Positions 53,942-63,663 are shown, counted from the first letter of the stretch. The stretch is 64,000 nucleotides of DNA from an uncultured Bacteroidales bacterium (GCA_900316235.1 ONCC01000001.1:88590-152589); one strand, 5' to 3'. Program-made: numbers and translations. The notes: generated by a model not told the origin, from the letters alone.

Positions 53942-54403
53942 ATGGAAAACAAAAAAGAAATGGTCGTCAGCGCCATCGAGAACGGCACCGTCATCGACCA
54001 CATCCCCACCGAATCGGTCTATCAGGTCATCCGCATCCTTGGCCTCGAAAAATATAAAGACGAAGTCCTTATCGGCAACTTCCTCAACAGCGGCAAGCTC
54101 GGCAAGAAAGGCATCGTAAAAATCAAGAACAAACACTTCTCCGCCCCCGAGGTGAGCAAGATTGCCCTTGTGGCACCCTTCGCCTCCATCATCGATATTG
54201 AGGACTACAAGGTGGTGAAGAAATTCAAAGCCGAAATTCCCGACCACGTGGAGAACTTCGTCCGCTGCGCCAATCCGAAGTGCATCACCAATGCCGAGGT
54301 GGTTCCCACCAAGTTCGATGTTGTCGACAAGGAGAACCTCAAACTCCGTTGCCACTACTGCGAGAAGTTCACCACCAAGGAAACTATGAAATTCTGCGAA
54401 TAA
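53942..54403 (+). CDS. pyrI: Aspartate carbamoyltransferase, regulatory subunit
   Basis: This 153-residue protein is the allosteric subunit that binds ATP and CTP. The nucleotide-binding N-terminal domain starts VSAIENGTVIDHIP. The zinc domain is complete, with C-x4-C (CANPKC, about residues 109-114) and C-x2-C (CHYC, about 137-140). It forms the PyrB6-PyrI6 holoenzyme with the adjacent pyrB product. It overlaps the next gene by 1 base (TAATG). Confidence 0.98.
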   Translation: MENKKEMVVSAIENGTVIDHIPTESVYQVIRILGLEKYKDEVLIGNFLNSGKLGKKGIVKIKNKHFSAPEVSKIALVAPFASIIDIEDYKVVKKFKAEIPDHVENFVRCANPKCITNAEVVPTKFDVVDKENLKLRCHYCEKFTTKETMKFCE

Positions 54404-54789
54404 TGCGGCGCTACTACATCTCACTAATCATTGTGACGCTGGTGCTGGTGCTTGCTTCCTTTGTGGTAATGTGGACGGCTCCCGAGCGATTCCTCTCTGT
54501 CATGCCGCTTCTGGCGCTCTATTTCGCCGCCGTCACCGGTGTACAACACTACTTCGTGGTAAAAAGCATGTACCAGTCGCCCAAGCGCTTCGTGCAACTC
54601 TTCCTGGCCACCACTGTCGCCACCCTCTTCCTCCATCTGGTGGTCTTTGCGGCCTACCTCTTCACGCACACGCAGCAGGCCAAGCTTTTCGCCATCGCCT
54701 TCTGCATCGGCTTCGCCGTGATGCTGGTCTTCGAGACCGTCTCGCTGGTCCTCCTCATCAACCGCGAGAAAAAGAACCGCGCCAACTGA
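54403..54789 (+). CDS. Small four-segment membrane protein
   Basis: This is a 128-residue protein with four transmembrane segments (ISLIIVTLVLVLASFVVMW, LLALYFAAVTGVQHYFVV, FLATTVATLFLHLVVFAAYL, FAIAFCIGFAVMLVFETVSL) and a basic tail. The layout recalls small AtpI-like proteins, but no signature supports this. The ATG at 54403 overlaps the pyrI stop codon by one base. A longer frame reaching back into pyrI is a shadow. A strong terminator ends the unit. Confidence 0.82.
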   Translation: MRRYYISLIIVTLVLVLASFVVMWTAPERFLSVMPLLALYFAAVTGVQHYFVVKSMYQSPKRFVQLFLATTVATLFLHLVVFAAYLFTHTQQAKLFAIAFCIGFAVMLVFETVSLVLLINREKKNRAN

Positions 54790-54817
54790 CACATCTTACA
54801 AGATGAAACAAACAATC

Positions 54818-54862
54818 CACGCGGCAGGCACAAGAAAAAAGCCTGCCGCGTGTTTTTTTTTT
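54818..54862 (+). terminator. Terminator after the pyrBI unit
   Basis: The perfect 12-bp stem CACGCGGCAGGC and GCCTGCCGCGTG is followed by ten T. Confidence 0.95.
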
Positions 54863-54928
54863 AAAAAAAAGACCATGGTGTAGTTTTTTCCCCACAGATG
54901 CAGTCTAACAGACAAAACAAGATAACTA

Positions 54929-55423
54929 ATGAAGCTCAAAGAACAGAAAGAACAACGCGAACACGACTTCGAGCGGTTGGTGGAGCGACAGCGACAGACC
55001 ATCTACTCGGTCTGCTATCTCTTTGCCACCGACCGTCAGGAGGCCGACGATCTGGCTCAGGAGGTACTGCTTAGACTGTGGAAAGGCATGGATTCCTTCG
55101 AAGGACGCAGTGCGGAACGCACATGGGTCTATCGCGTGGCGCTGAACACCTGCGTCACCCTCGACCGCCAGAAGCACCGTCGCATAGACACCACACCGCT
55201 GGAGGTAGACGTGGACCTCTTCGCCGACGAAGAGCAGTGTCCCGCCGCCGGACGCCTGCACCGCCGCATAGCGCGCTTGCATCCCTTCGACCGCGCACTT
55301 ATCCTCCTCTGGCTTGAAGATCTGCCCTACGACGAGATTGCCGCCATCCTCGGCATCTCCACCGACAATGTCAGCGTGCGCCTCACGCGTATCCGTGAGA
55401 AACTCAAATCATTCACCGATTAA
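54929..55423 (+). CDS. ECF-type RNA polymerase sigma factor
   Basis: This 164-residue sigma factor has region 2 (RQTIYSVCYLFATDRQEADD, LAQEVLLRLW) and region 4 (PFDRALILLWLEDLPYDEIA with the helix-turn-helix ISTDNVSVRLTRIREKL). No region 3 or extra domain is seen, so it is a minimal ECF factor. It is followed after 12 bases by a membrane protein that may control it. Confidence 0.94.
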   Translation: MKLKEQKEQREHDFERLVERQRQTIYSVCYLFATDRQEADDLAQEVLLRLWKGMDSFEGRSAERTWVYRVALNTCVTLDRQKHRRIDTTPLEVDVDLFADEEQCPAAGRLHRRIARLHPFDRALILLWLEDLPYDEIAAILGISTDNVSVRLTRIREKLKSFTD

Positions 55424-55435
55424 ATACGCATCGCC

Positions 55436-56005
55436 ATGGAACAAAATATTGACCTTAAAGAGCAGATGCAGCAGGAACTTAGCGGTCTGCAACAGCATAT
55501 AGAACAGCACAGTACCTTCCGCAGCGATGTATGGCGGCGGTCGGTGGAGCGGCATGCCCGCCGCCTGCGCAGGATAAACATCGCAAGTGCAATAATACTT
55601 ATTGGATTCATGATAATATGGGCCGTGGTGTTCCTTAACGATCACTATACACCGTGGTGGGCGGTGGTACTGATAGAGGCGTACTTCGGCTACATTGTAG
55701 TCGATGCCCTCTTGGCCTCACGCGGGATGAGACACCTCCGCAACCGCGAAGAGGTGCGCACCTTGCGCGAGAATATCGACCGAAGCAAAAAAAACAATAT
55801 TTACAAAAAAGCTCTCCTTGCCATTGTTGGCGTTTTGGTACTGGGAATAATAATATTCATCGCCTTTAGGGCAGGCCAACCGGCAATCGAAATACTGCTG
55901 CCAATAGTGGTCAGCGCCATATTAGTACCCTTAACACTAAGACCCCTCAACCGCTCGCACCGCGAACTAAGCGACGAAGTGGATGAACTGCTGAAAGAAG
56001 ATTGA
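55436..56005 (+). CDS. Membrane protein paired with the ECF sigma factor
   Basis: This is a 189-residue protein with a charged N-terminal cytoplasmic part of about 45 residues. Two membrane segments follow (about residues 48-68 and 75-94), then a charged loop and two more (about 124-144 and 150-168). The first segment lies after the Arg-rich HARRLRRIN. The sigma/membrane-protein pairing and cytoplasmic N terminus fit a possible anti-sigma or sensor, but no zinc-binding anti-sigma motif (H-x3-C-x2-C) is present. Function unknown. Confidence 0.78.
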   Translation: MEQNIDLKEQMQQELSGLQQHIEQHSTFRSDVWRRSVERHARRLRRINIASAIILIGFMIIWAVVFLNDHYTPWWAVVLIEAYFGYIVVDALLASRGMRHLRNREEVRTLRENIDRSKKNNIYKKALLAIVGVLVLGIIIFIAFRAGQPAIEILLPIVVSAILVPLTLRPLNRSHRELSDEVDELLKED

Positions 56006-56023
56006 TACTGAGAGCGATAAATC

Positions 56024-56105
56024 ACCTACCAACTACCTATCAACTCCTAATCAACTCCTACCGTGGTAGGAGTTGATTAGGAGTTGATAGGGAGTTTATA
56101 GGGTA
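56024..56105. repeat. TACC hairpin repeat, copy 7
   Basis: ACCTATCAACTCCTAATCAA, CTCCTACCGTGGTAGGAGTT and GATTAGGAGTTGATAGGGAG form an almost perfect palindrome of more than 60 bases. It lies between converging genes and could also act as a terminator. Confidence 0.93.
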
Positions 56106-56123
56106 ATTATTTTAACAAAATGG

Positions 56124-57377
56124 CTAGAGGGCTCCGGCGCGGCAGACGGTCATCTGCTCCGGGGCAAGATAGGTGGCGGCGAGGCGCTGGAGGTCGGCAG
56201 GGGTGGTCGAGAGGATGGCCTCGCGGAGGTTGTCGGTGAAACGCTCCGTGATATCGGAGCCCAGCATGTCGCAAAAGCGTGCCGAACGCTCAAAGATGCC
56301 ATCAATCGAGCGCAGGAAGTCGCCCGCGAGAACGGTGCGCACAATGTCGAGCTCTTCTTCGGCAACAGGCTCGTCAACAAGGCGTTGCAATTCGTTCATA
56401 ATTTCTTTCTCGGCCTCATCAACCACATTTCCAGCCACGTCGGCAGTGATATAGAAGACGATGACACCGCGATAAATCTGTGTATGGGCATAGATGCCGT
56501 AAGTATAGCCCTTGTCCTCGCGGAGGTTGCTCATCAGGCGCGAGCCGAAGTAGCCGCCGAGGAGTGTGACAAGGAGCGTAAGTCGTGCATAATCAATATC
56601 ATCCCAACGCAGAGGCAGAATGCGGCCCACACGAATGGTGGATTGGACAGAGGAAGGAAGGTGAAAGGTGAGAGGTGAAAGGTGAGAGGTGGGAGATGGT
56701 ACGGGAAGGGACAGATGTTTTGGGGAATCGGATGGGGTATCGTGGCCAATGCGGTCGTCAATGGCGGCAAGCAGACGGTCGTCAACATGGCCAGCAAGGA
56801 CGATATTCATGTCGCCAGCACGATGATAATCAGCATAATGGCGCTTCACCTCCTCAAGGGTCAGGCGGTCGGCATCCTCGGGCGTGGCATAGTTACCCAG
56901 GGGATGGTCGAAGCCGAAGAGTTTTTCATAGAACATCCTCCGCGCCATGTCGGAACTCTTCTGCTGCGAGGCCATGATCTTTTGGCGGCGCTCACGGCGA
57001 TAGACCTCAAATTCACGCTCCGGGAAGGCCGGTGCATGCACCAGGTCGTCGAGTACGGGAAGCAGGTCGCCAAGGTGGCGGCTGAGGGTATAGAAAGTTG
57101 CAGCGCTCTGAAGCGCAGTGTTGTTACTCTCCACGATTATGCCACGGAAGTCCATAAACTCTGACACTTGCTCGGCATTCATATGCTCGCTGGCCACGGT
57201 GAAAAGCTTGTTGGCGGCAGCGGCCACAAGGGGTCTTGTCTGATAGGCCGAGCCAGATTCGCTCAACAAGTCGATTCTCACCAACTCGGTGCCGGAGGGG
57301 AAATAATAAAGTTTACGGCCATTGGAGAGGCGATGCTCACGAGGCACAAGGGTATCGGTCGCAGGGATGGAAATCAT
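56124..57377 (-). CDS. M16-family peptidase homologue lacking the zinc motif
   Basis: This 417-residue protein has the M16 (insulinase/pitrilysin/processing-peptidase) fold in two halves. The second half is well conserved (LGGYFGSRLMSNLREDKGYTYG). The catalytic H-x-x-E-H that should lie near residue 65 is absent (AAAANKLFTVASEHMNAEQ), so it is probably the inactive partner of an M16 pair. Residues about 222-248 (PTSHLSPLTFHLPSS) are encoded by a tandem repeat and form an unusual linker. It overlaps the TonB-receptor stop by 1 base, so the two are translated together. An active partner was not found in the window. Confidence 0.87.
   Translation of the reverse strand: MISIPATDTLVPREHRLSNGRKLYYFPSGTELVRIDLLSESGSAYQTRPLVAAAANKLFTVASEHMNAEQVSEFMDFRGIIVESNNTALQSAATFYTLSRHLGDLLPVLDDLVHAPAFPEREFEVYRRERRQKIMASQQKSSDMARRMFYEKLFGFDHPLGNYATPEDADRLTLEEVKRHYADYHRAGDMNIVLAGHVDDRLLAAIDDRIGHDTPSDSPKHLSLPVPSPTSHLSPLTFHLPSSVQSTIRVGRILPLRWDDIDYARLTLLVTLLGGYFGSRLMSNLREDKGYTYGIYAHTQIYRGVIVFYITADVAGNVVDEAEKEIMNELQRLVDEPVAEEELDIVRTVLAGDFLRSIDGIFERSARFCDMLGSDITERFTDNLREAILSTTPADLQRLAATYLAPEQMTVCRAGAL
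56655..56695. repeat. Tandem 14-base repeat inside the M16 gene
   Basis: AAAGGTGAGAGGTG occurs twice (56664-56677 and 56678-56691), with partial units around it. The period is not a multiple of three, yet the frame stays open across it. Confidence 0.75.
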
Positions 57378-59806
57378 CAGAAAAGGACGGTTATTTTAAG
57401 ATTCACCTGGCGGGCCGTGAGGTAGTTGGGCACACGGCGCGGCAGGTTGTCGATGTCGGCCACCCAGAGGTAGGAGACCACGTTGCGGAAATTGAAGAGG
57501 TTGAAAACCTCGAGGCCAATCTGGATGTCGTCGATGACACGGAAAAGCCGCTTGTGCTTCAGGCTTTCGAACTGCGAAAGGCGGATGGTATTGCCCCAGT
57601 CGAGACGGTAGTAAGACGGCAGTCGCAGTTGTTCGCCACCATTGTTGCCGAACGGCACGGCGATGGGGGTGCCGGTAGCATAGACAAGGTTGAGGCTCAT
57701 GCGCCACCACGGCATGTCGGGCACGTTGTCCTGAAGGAAGAGTTTGAAACTCAAGCGCTGGTCGGTGGGACGGTAGAGCCATCCGAGGTCGTCGCCCTCA
57801 ATGTCCTCCTGAGTCTGCATGATGGAGAGACTGGCCCACGACTCGAGGCCTTCAATCAGTTCACCGTTGAGTCTGAAACTTATACCCACGGCATAACCCA
57901 CAGCCTTCTCATCGGGCAAATAGCGCAGGCGCAGGTTGTCTATGGTATAAGGAATAAGGTCGGTGATGTATTTGCCATAGAGGTCGGCGGTAAGTGTGAA
58001 TGGTTTGTTCCACAGGCGGAAGCGCCAGTCGGTGGTACCGGTTATCTGGTAGGAAGTCTGCGGGTCGAGGTTCAAACAGAGGCTTCCGTCGTCGCGACGA
58101 TATTCGCGGTAGAAAGGAGCCTGACGGTAGATGCCGGCAGCCAGACGAAAGAGCATATCCTGCTTCATCTGAGGCTTGTAGTTAACACTGGCTCTAGGAC
58201 TTATCATCCATTTAGGATCACTGCCTTCTGTGGTATACGCCTGAGCACGGACGCCAGCGAGAATCTTAATATCGGAGCCCCGGCGGGTGTGGAGATCTAT
58301 CTCTCGCTGCACGAACGCGGCAGTGCGGAAGGTCTGCAAGGTATTGTTGCTGTTGGCGAAGAGCTGTAACACGGGCGGCACGGGATAGTTGGTGGTGTCG
58401 CCGAAAGGAAACATGTGGGTCGGTAAGGCATAGCCCGACGAATCAACCCACTTCCATTCGCGCAGGTGGTCGTTGATGTTCTCCAACTGCAGCTTTAAAC
58501 CGAAATCCCAACTTCCCAGCCGCGCATAGCGGTTGGCGCGGAGGTCGAAGGTGGCGATATCGGTGGTGAGACGGTTGCGGGCGTGCTCGAGAAAGGTGCC
58601 CACACCGCGGTTGAAACGCGAGGTGTCGTCGTTGGTCTCGCCGGTAGCTATCTGGTAGAGCCAGTATTGGCTCTGCACGTCGTAGCGCTCACTCTCGTTG
58701 ATGTGCTGGAGTGCTATGTGGCTGGTCACATGCCAGTTGTCGTTGGGTCGCCAGTTGGCACTGAAGGCGCCGAGAAGCGTATTGTAACGGTCCTGCTCCT
58801 GACCATCAAAATAGATATCTATCTCCATGCCCGGCTGCAGGGCGCTTCCGAAAGCTGTTGTGCGGCTCTCGGGCACTAAGCCATATACATTGTGGGTCCA
58901 CACTGCCAACACGCCAAGATCGAGTCGGTCGTTGACTTTGTAGCCCAACAGGGCCTGGAAGTCGGTATAGGCAGTGGTGTAGCTTCCGCGGGTATCGAGG
59001 CTTCCCAGCACATACTGGTTGCTGTGACGACGCAGGCCGGCGGCATAGCTCAACTTCTCCCCCGCCCTGCCCTGCACTGTGGCTGCAGCACCGAGAAGAC
59101 TGACACTGGCCTTGCCTTTGAATTCCTGCGGACGCAGGTAGGTAATGTCGAGCACCGACGACAACTTGTCGCCGTAGGTGACATCGAATCCGCCTGGCGA
59201 GAAAAGGATGAAGTCAACCATGTCGGGGTTGATAATGCTCATGCCTTCCTGCTGAGCACTACGGATAAGCATCGGGCGGAATATTTCTATACCATTGATG
59301 TATACAAGGTTCTCATCGAACGAGCCACCACGTACCGAGTACTGGCTACTGAGTTCGTTGTTCGACTGCACATCAGGCAGCATTTTTATTACCCCTTCGA
59401 CACCTCCCATAGGACCCACGGCATCGTCGAGTTTGCTGACTTCTATCTGTGTAAAAGTGCTTTGGCGTGTGAGTTCGTCGCTCACTTCCACTGCCTGAAG
59501 TTGCGTAGCCACGGGCTTAAGCCTGACATCAAGTTCCGTGCGTTGATCGCGGCGCACCTTGAACTGAGCAGATTCATAGCCCGTAAAAGAGAAGCGCACG
59601 GTGACGCTGTCTTCGCCCTTAAGCAAGAAACGATAGTACCCCTTGGCATTAGTCACCGTACCCATTTGCTGTCCGGGGATGCCCACATTCACAAACTCCA
59701 GCGGGTCGCCATTCTTGGCGTCGGTCACCACTCCTTCCACCACTCCCTGTCCCACTGCCATTAGCGGCACAAGCGTCAGCACCAGGTATAAAACAAATCG
59801 TTTCAT
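57377..59806 (-). CDS. TonB-dependent outer-membrane receptor
   Basis: This 809-residue protein has a signal peptide ending in AVGQ. A carboxypeptidase-regulatory-like domain covers about residues 22-100 (VVEGVVTDAKNGDPLEFVNV). The plug domain is at about 110-230 (SQYSVRGGSFDENLVYINGI). The 22-strand-type barrel then runs to the C terminus, which ends in TVLF. No SusD-like lipoprotein follows, so it is probably not part of a polysaccharide-utilisation pair. The substrate is unknown. The ATG at 59806 gives the signal peptide MKRFVLYLVLTL, and a longer frame starting with TTG at 59821 is rejected. The start codon lies inside a perfect hairpin. Confidence 0.95.
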   Translation of the reverse strand: MKRFVLYLVLTLVPLMAVGQGVVEGVVTDAKNGDPLEFVNVGIPGQQMGTVTNAKGYYRFLLKGEDSVTVRFSFTGYESAQFKVRRDQRTELDVRLKPVATQLQAVEVSDELTRQSTFTQIEVSKLDDAVGPMGGVEGVIKMLPDVQSNNELSSQYSVRGGSFDENLVYINGIEIFRPMLIRSAQQEGMSIINPDMVDFILFSPGGFDVTYGDKLSSVLDITYLRPQEFKGKASVSLLGAAATVQGRAGEKLSYAAGLRRHSNQYVLGSLDTRGSYTTAYTDFQALLGYKVNDRLDLGVLAVWTHNVYGLVPESRTTAFGSALQPGMEIDIYFDGQEQDRYNTLLGAFSANWRPNDNWHVTSHIALQHINESERYDVQSQYWLYQIATGETNDDTSRFNRGVGTFLEHARNRLTTDIATFDLRANRYARLGSWDFGLKLQLENINDHLREWKWVDSSGYALPTHMFPFGDTTNYPVPPVLQLFANSNNTLQTFRTAAFVQREIDLHTRRGSDIKILAGVRAQAYTTEGSDPKWMISPRASVNYKPQMKQDMLFRLAAGIYRQAPFYREYRRDDGSLCLNLDPQTSYQITGTTDWRFRLWNKPFTLTADLYGKYITDLIPYTIDNLRLRYLPDEKAVGYAVGISFRLNGELIEGLESWASLSIMQTQEDIEGDDLGWLYRPTDQRLSFKLFLQDNVPDMPWWRMSLNLVYATGTPIAVPFGNNGGEQLRLPSYYRLDWGNTIRLSQFESLKHKRLFRVIDDIQIGLEVFNLFNFRNVVSYLWVADIDNLPRRVPNYLTARQVNLKITVLF

Positions 59807-59832
59807 TGCTATAAATAACAATGAAACGATTT
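59795..59832 (-). promoter_or_regulatory. Perfect 14-bp hairpin covering the TonB-receptor start codon
   Basis: AAATCGTTTCATTG and CAATGAAACGATTT are exact inverted repeats separated by 10 bases. On the minus-strand mRNA the ATG at 59806 is in the 3' arm, so translation would start from a paired region. The element also sits where a terminator for the upstream TPR gene would be expected. Confidence 0.8.
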
Positions 59833-59853
59833 ATTTATTGTGTTTGCAGTAAA

Positions 59854-61089
59854 TTATTGCTGCATCAGCTGTTCCACGCGGGCCTTGGCGGCATTCGACT
59901 CATTAAGTCTATCTACGCGGGCGTAGGCGTTGCCGAGGGCGATGAGGGCGTTCACAAGATTAGGACGCTGCGAGGCCTTTGCACCTTCGTCGGTCAAGCC
60001 ATCGATAAAAGCTACGGCTTTCTCAAGGTAGGTAATTGCCTGACCGTAGTAACCCTTGGCCTCATCGTTGAGCTTGTCATAGAGACCTGCCTTCTCCTCG
60101 TCAAAGGGGTCGACGGCATTGGCGGCATTGGTCTTGTCGACAGCGCGGTTGTAGAGCATCTTGCCCAAACCGAAGTTGGCTGCAAACTGGTTGGGGTTCA
60201 GGGTCAGCGACTCGTTGTACTTGGTCTCGGCACCCTCGTAGTCTCCAGCGCTCTCGTCGAGCAACGTACCGGCCTGCACCAGCACTTCAGGGTAAAGGTT
60301 GGCCGAATCCTTGGTCATATCGAGGGCTGCATTGATATCCTCTTTACCCTTTTCAACGTTCTTGTCAACCAGGTAACCCGTAGCTCTCAGCAGGTAGGCC
60401 TTGTAGTCCTTGGGGCAGTTTCTCACATAATTGTTGGCAACCTTCATAGCCTGCGCGTTGTCCTTCTCAGCGATGCTGATACCGAAGAGGGTGACGTAGA
60501 CATAGTTGATGTCCGTGCGCTTGCGAATCATCTGGTTGAAATACTTCTTGGTATTGACGGTGTCGTGGGTGGCCACGGAGCTCAGACCGGCGATGTACAT
60601 GGCATCCTGGGCGAACTGGCTCTTACCCGAGTTGTTGAAGCAGGTGATGGATTTCTCCGACAGCGTCATAGCTTCGCTGTAGTTCTTCTCGCTGTAGGCG
60701 TTGGAAGCCTGTTTGTAGTACTCGTTACCCACGAAGCTGAAGACCTCGTTCACCTCCTTGGCAAACTCCTGCTTGGTGTCGAGACGTTTGCACTCGAGAG
60801 CGGCAGTGTAGGCCTGCTCAGCCCAGTCGGGAGCCAGGTTCTTGTATTTAGGTTTCTTGGCCTGTGCGTCGCCACCAATCTGAGAATAGATGAGGGCCTT
60901 GTAGCACCAGGTCTTGGCATCGTCCTTCGTGTTCTCGTGGAGACAGGCGGCGTCAATTTCGGCCTTGGCCTTATTGAGATAGCCTTTGCGCATGTCCTGG
61001 AATGCACTCGACACGTTCAGCGATTGGGCGCTCGCGGCCATGGTGAAGGCGGCGAGAGCAACAGTCATGACAATCTTTTTCATTTTCAT
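59854..61089 (-). CDS. Exported TPR-repeat protein
   Basis: This 411-residue protein has a signal peptide ending in ASAQ (about residue 22) and multiple tetratricopeptide repeats through the length (for example YKALIYSQIGGDAQAKKPKY, FAANFGLGKMLYNRAVDKTN). It is probably periplasmic. The partner is unknown. It begins 24 bases after the gyrA stop codon and is probably co-transcribed with it. An ATG six bases further in would serve equally well. Confidence 0.88.
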   Translation of the reverse strand: MKMKKIVMTVALAAFTMAASAQSLNVSSAFQDMRKGYLNKAKAEIDAACLHENTKDDAKTWCYKALIYSQIGGDAQAKKPKYKNLAPDWAEQAYTAALECKRLDTKQEFAKEVNEVFSFVGNEYYKQASNAYSEKNYSEAMTLSEKSITCFNNSGKSQFAQDAMYIAGLSSVATHDTVNTKKYFNQMIRKRTDINYVYVTLFGISIAEKDNAQAMKVANNYVRNCPKDYKAYLLRATGYLVDKNVEKGKEDINAALDMTKDSANLYPEVLVQAGTLLDESAGDYEGAETKYNESLTLNPNQFAANFGLGKMLYNRAVDKTNAANAVDPFDEEKAGLYDKLNDEAKGYYGQAITYLEKAVAFIDGLTDEGAKASQRPNLVNALIALGNAYARVDRLNESNAAKARVEQLMQQ

Positions 61090-61113
61090 ATCCTTTTAAT
61101 GTTTAGGTATTTC

Positions 61114-63663
61114 TTATTCTTCCGTTTGATTATTAGTATCGTTTGTTTCGGCATTATTGCTCTCGGGGGCAACATTTTCTCCGCCCTCGGCATTCTCGGT
61201 GGGCTGTTCCTCCTCGTTGTCAGTGGGGACCTTGGTGATGGAGGCGATGTAGTCCTTGCCGCGCAGGTCGATGAGTTTCACACCCTGGGTGGCACGTCCG
61301 AGGACTCTCAGGTCGGCCACCTTCATGCGAATGGTGATACCGCTGCGGTTGATAATCATCAGGTCGTGGTCATCAGTGACGTTGGTGACTGCAGCCAGAG
61401 GGCCGGTCTTCTCGGTAATCTGCATGGCCTTGACGCCCTTGCCGCCACGGTGGACGGTGGCGCGGTAGTCTTTCAGACTCGAGCGCTTGCCGTAGCCGTG
61501 CTCGGTGACCACCAGCAGGTTCTCCTCCTCGCTGGGCAGGCAGAGCATCTCGATGGCGGCATCATCGCTGCCGTCGAGGTCCATACCCTTCACTCCCGAA
61601 GCACCGCGACCCATGGCGCGGAATTCCTTCTCGGGACAAATCATCACCTTGCCCTTCTTCGAGGCAATGAGCATGTAGCTCTCGCCGTCGGTGAGGCAAG
61701 CGGTGAGCAGCTCATCACCCTCGCGGATGCCGATAGCGATGATACCATTGGTACGCGGACGCGAGTAGGCCTCCAGGGAGGTCTTCTTCACAATGCCGTT
61801 CTTGGTGCAGAGCACGATGTAGTGGTTGCCCACATATTCGCTGTCGCTCAAGGTCTCCACATTGACGTAGGCTTTCACCTTGTCGTCGGGCTCGATATTG
61901 ATGCAGTTGAGGATGGGACGACCCTTGGTGTTGCGCTCGCCCTCAGGCACTTCAAATGCACGCATCCAGTAGCAGCGGCCCTTCTCGGTGAAGAAGAGCA
62001 GGTAGTTGTGGTTGGTGCAGGTGAAGATGTGCTCCACGAAGTCCTCCGAGCGTACGGCGCTGCCCTTGGCCCCCACGCCGCCACGGCTCTGCGTGCGGTA
62101 TTCGGTGAGGGGCGTGCGCTTGATGTAGCCCTTATGGCTGATGGTGATGACCACCTGCTCGTCGGGAATGGTGTCCTCGATGCGGAAGCCGGCGGCATCG
62201 TATTTGATGATGGTGCGGCGCTCGTCACCGTATTTCTCTTTCAGCTCGACAAACTCTTGCTTGATGACACTCATCAGCACATTGTGGTCGCCGAGAATCT
62301 CTTTGCAACGCTCGATGAAACGCATCTTCTCGTCATACTCGTCCTGCAACTTCTGGTGGTTGAGGCCGGTGAGTTGTGCGAGGCGCATATCGACGATGGC
62401 GCGGCTCTGCGGGTCAGAGAAACCGTATTTCTCCATCAGTCCCTGACGGGCCTCGTCGGGCGTCTTGCTGGCGCGGATGAGGGCCACAATCTCATCGATG
62501 ATGTCAATGGCGCGGAGCAGACCCTCCAAAATGTGGGCGCGCTTCATGGCCTCGTCCATCTCGAACTGCGTGCGGCGCGTCACCACCTCTTCGCGGTGCT
62601 CCACGAAATATTGGATGAGCTGCTTGAGATTAAGTAACTGCGGACGACCATGCACCAAGGCAATGTTGTTCACGGCGAAACTGCTCTGGAGCTCAGTGAG
62701 CTGGAACAGCTTGTTGAGAATGACATTGGGAACCACATCGTGGCGCAGCATGTAGACCACGCGGATGCCGTCCTTGTCGCTCTCGTCGCGGATATCAGTG
62801 ATACCCTCAATCTTGCCAGCCTTCACCAGTTCGGCGGTCTTCTTGATCATCTCGCTCTTGTTGACACCGTAGGGGATGGTCGACGCCACAATCATGTTGC
62901 GGCCCTTCGAGTCCTCCTCGATTTCGGTGATGGCGCGGATGATGATGCTGCCGCGACCCGTGTTGTAGGCCTCCTTGACGCCGTTGTAGCCATAGATAAT
63001 GCCGCCCAGCGGGAAGTCGGGAGCCTTCACATACTGCATCAGTTCCTCGATGGTGATGTCATTGTTCTCGATGAAAGCAATGCAGCCGTTGAGCACCTCG
63101 GTGAGGTTGTGCGTGGGCATATTGGTAGCCATACCGACGGCGATGCCGTTGGAGCCGTTGATTAGAAGGTTGGGAATCTTGGCAGGCAGCACCGAGGGTT
63201 CTTCGCCCTCATTGTCGTAGGTGGGCACCATATCGACGGTGTTCTTGTCGATATCGGCCACCAGCTCGTTGGAGATTTGCTTCAGGCGAGCCTCGGTGTA
63301 ACGCATGGCGGCAGGCGAATCGCCGTCGATGGAGCCGAAGTTACCCTGGCCGTCAACCAGCGTATAGCGCATCGACCAGTCCTGTGCCAGACGCACCAAG
63401 GCACCGTAGATGCTCGAGTCGCCGTGAGGGTGGTACTTACCCATCACGTCACCCACGATACGTGCCGACTTCTTGGTAGGAGTGTTGTAGAGGATGCCGT
63501 TCTCGTTCATCGAGTAGAGGATGCGGCGGTGCACCGGCTTGAAGCCGTCACGCACATCGGGCAAGGCCCTGGCCACGATGACCGACATGGCATAGTCGAT
63601 ATAGGCCGTTTTCATAGTGGTCTCGATATCGACTCTTTTGATTCTGTCGTTTTCTAAAGCCAT
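61114..63663 (-). CDS. gyrA: DNA gyrase subunit A
   Basis: This 849-residue protein is the DNA-cleaving subunit of gyrase. The catalytic Tyr is in [10 protein letters not shown] (about residue 119). The quinolone-contact region is [19 protein letters not shown], with Ser at the position of E. coli Ser83 and Gly at that of Asp87. The C-terminal pinwheel of six beta-repeats begins with the gyrase box SRGGVGAKG. The last 40 residues are acidic and Asn-rich. Length and domains are complete, and the gyrase box separates it from topoisomerase IV ParC. Confidence 0.97.
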   Translation of the reverse strand: MALENDRIKRVDIETTMKTAYIDYAMSVIVARALPDVRDGFKPVHRRILYSMNENGILYNTPTKKSARIVGDVMGKYHPHGDSSIYGALVRLAQDWSMRYTLVDGQGNFGSIDGDSPAAMRYTEARLKQISNELVADIDKNTVDMVPTYDNEGEEPSVLPAKIPNLLINGSNGIAVGMATNMPTHNLTEVLNGCIAFIENNDITIEELMQYVKAPDFPLGGIIYGYNGVKEAYNTGRGSIIIRAITEIEEDSKGRNMIVASTIPYGVNKSEMIKKTAELVKAGKIEGITDIRDESDKDGIRVVYMLRHDVVPNVILNKLFQLTELQSSFAVNNIALVHGRPQLLNLKQLIQYFVEHREEVVTRRTQFEMDEAMKRAHILEGLLRAIDIIDEIVALIRASKTPDEARQGLMEKYGFSDPQSRAIVDMRLAQLTGLNHQKLQDEYDEKMRFIERCKEILGDHNVLMSVIKQEFVELKEKYGDERRTIIKYDAAGFRIEDTIPDEQVVITISHKGYIKRTPLTEYRTQSRGGVGAKGSAVRSEDFVEHIFTCTNHNYLLFFTEKGRCYWMRAFEVPEGERNTKGRPILNCINIEPDDKVKAYVNVETLSDSEYVGNHYIVLCTKNGIVKKTSLEAYSRPRTNGIIAIGIREGDELLTACLTDGESYMLIASKKGKVMICPEKEFRAMGRGASGVKGMDLDGSDDAAIEMLCLPSEEENLLVVTEHGYGKRSSLKDYRATVHRGGKGVKAMQITEKTGPLAAVTNVTDDHDLMIINRSGITIRMKVADLRVLGRATQGVKLIDLRGKDYIASITKVPTDNEEEQPTENAEGGENVAPESNNAETNDTNNQTEE

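Noticed and set aside
54280..54402. Longer start for the small membrane protein after pyrI
   Set aside because: The extra codons overlap pyrI in another frame. The ATG at 54403 overlaps its stop codon by one base.
59821..62637. 938-codon plus-strand frame across the TPR and gyrA genes
   Set aside because: It lies opposite two confident genes, and its low-complexity, His/Val-rich protein has no domain.
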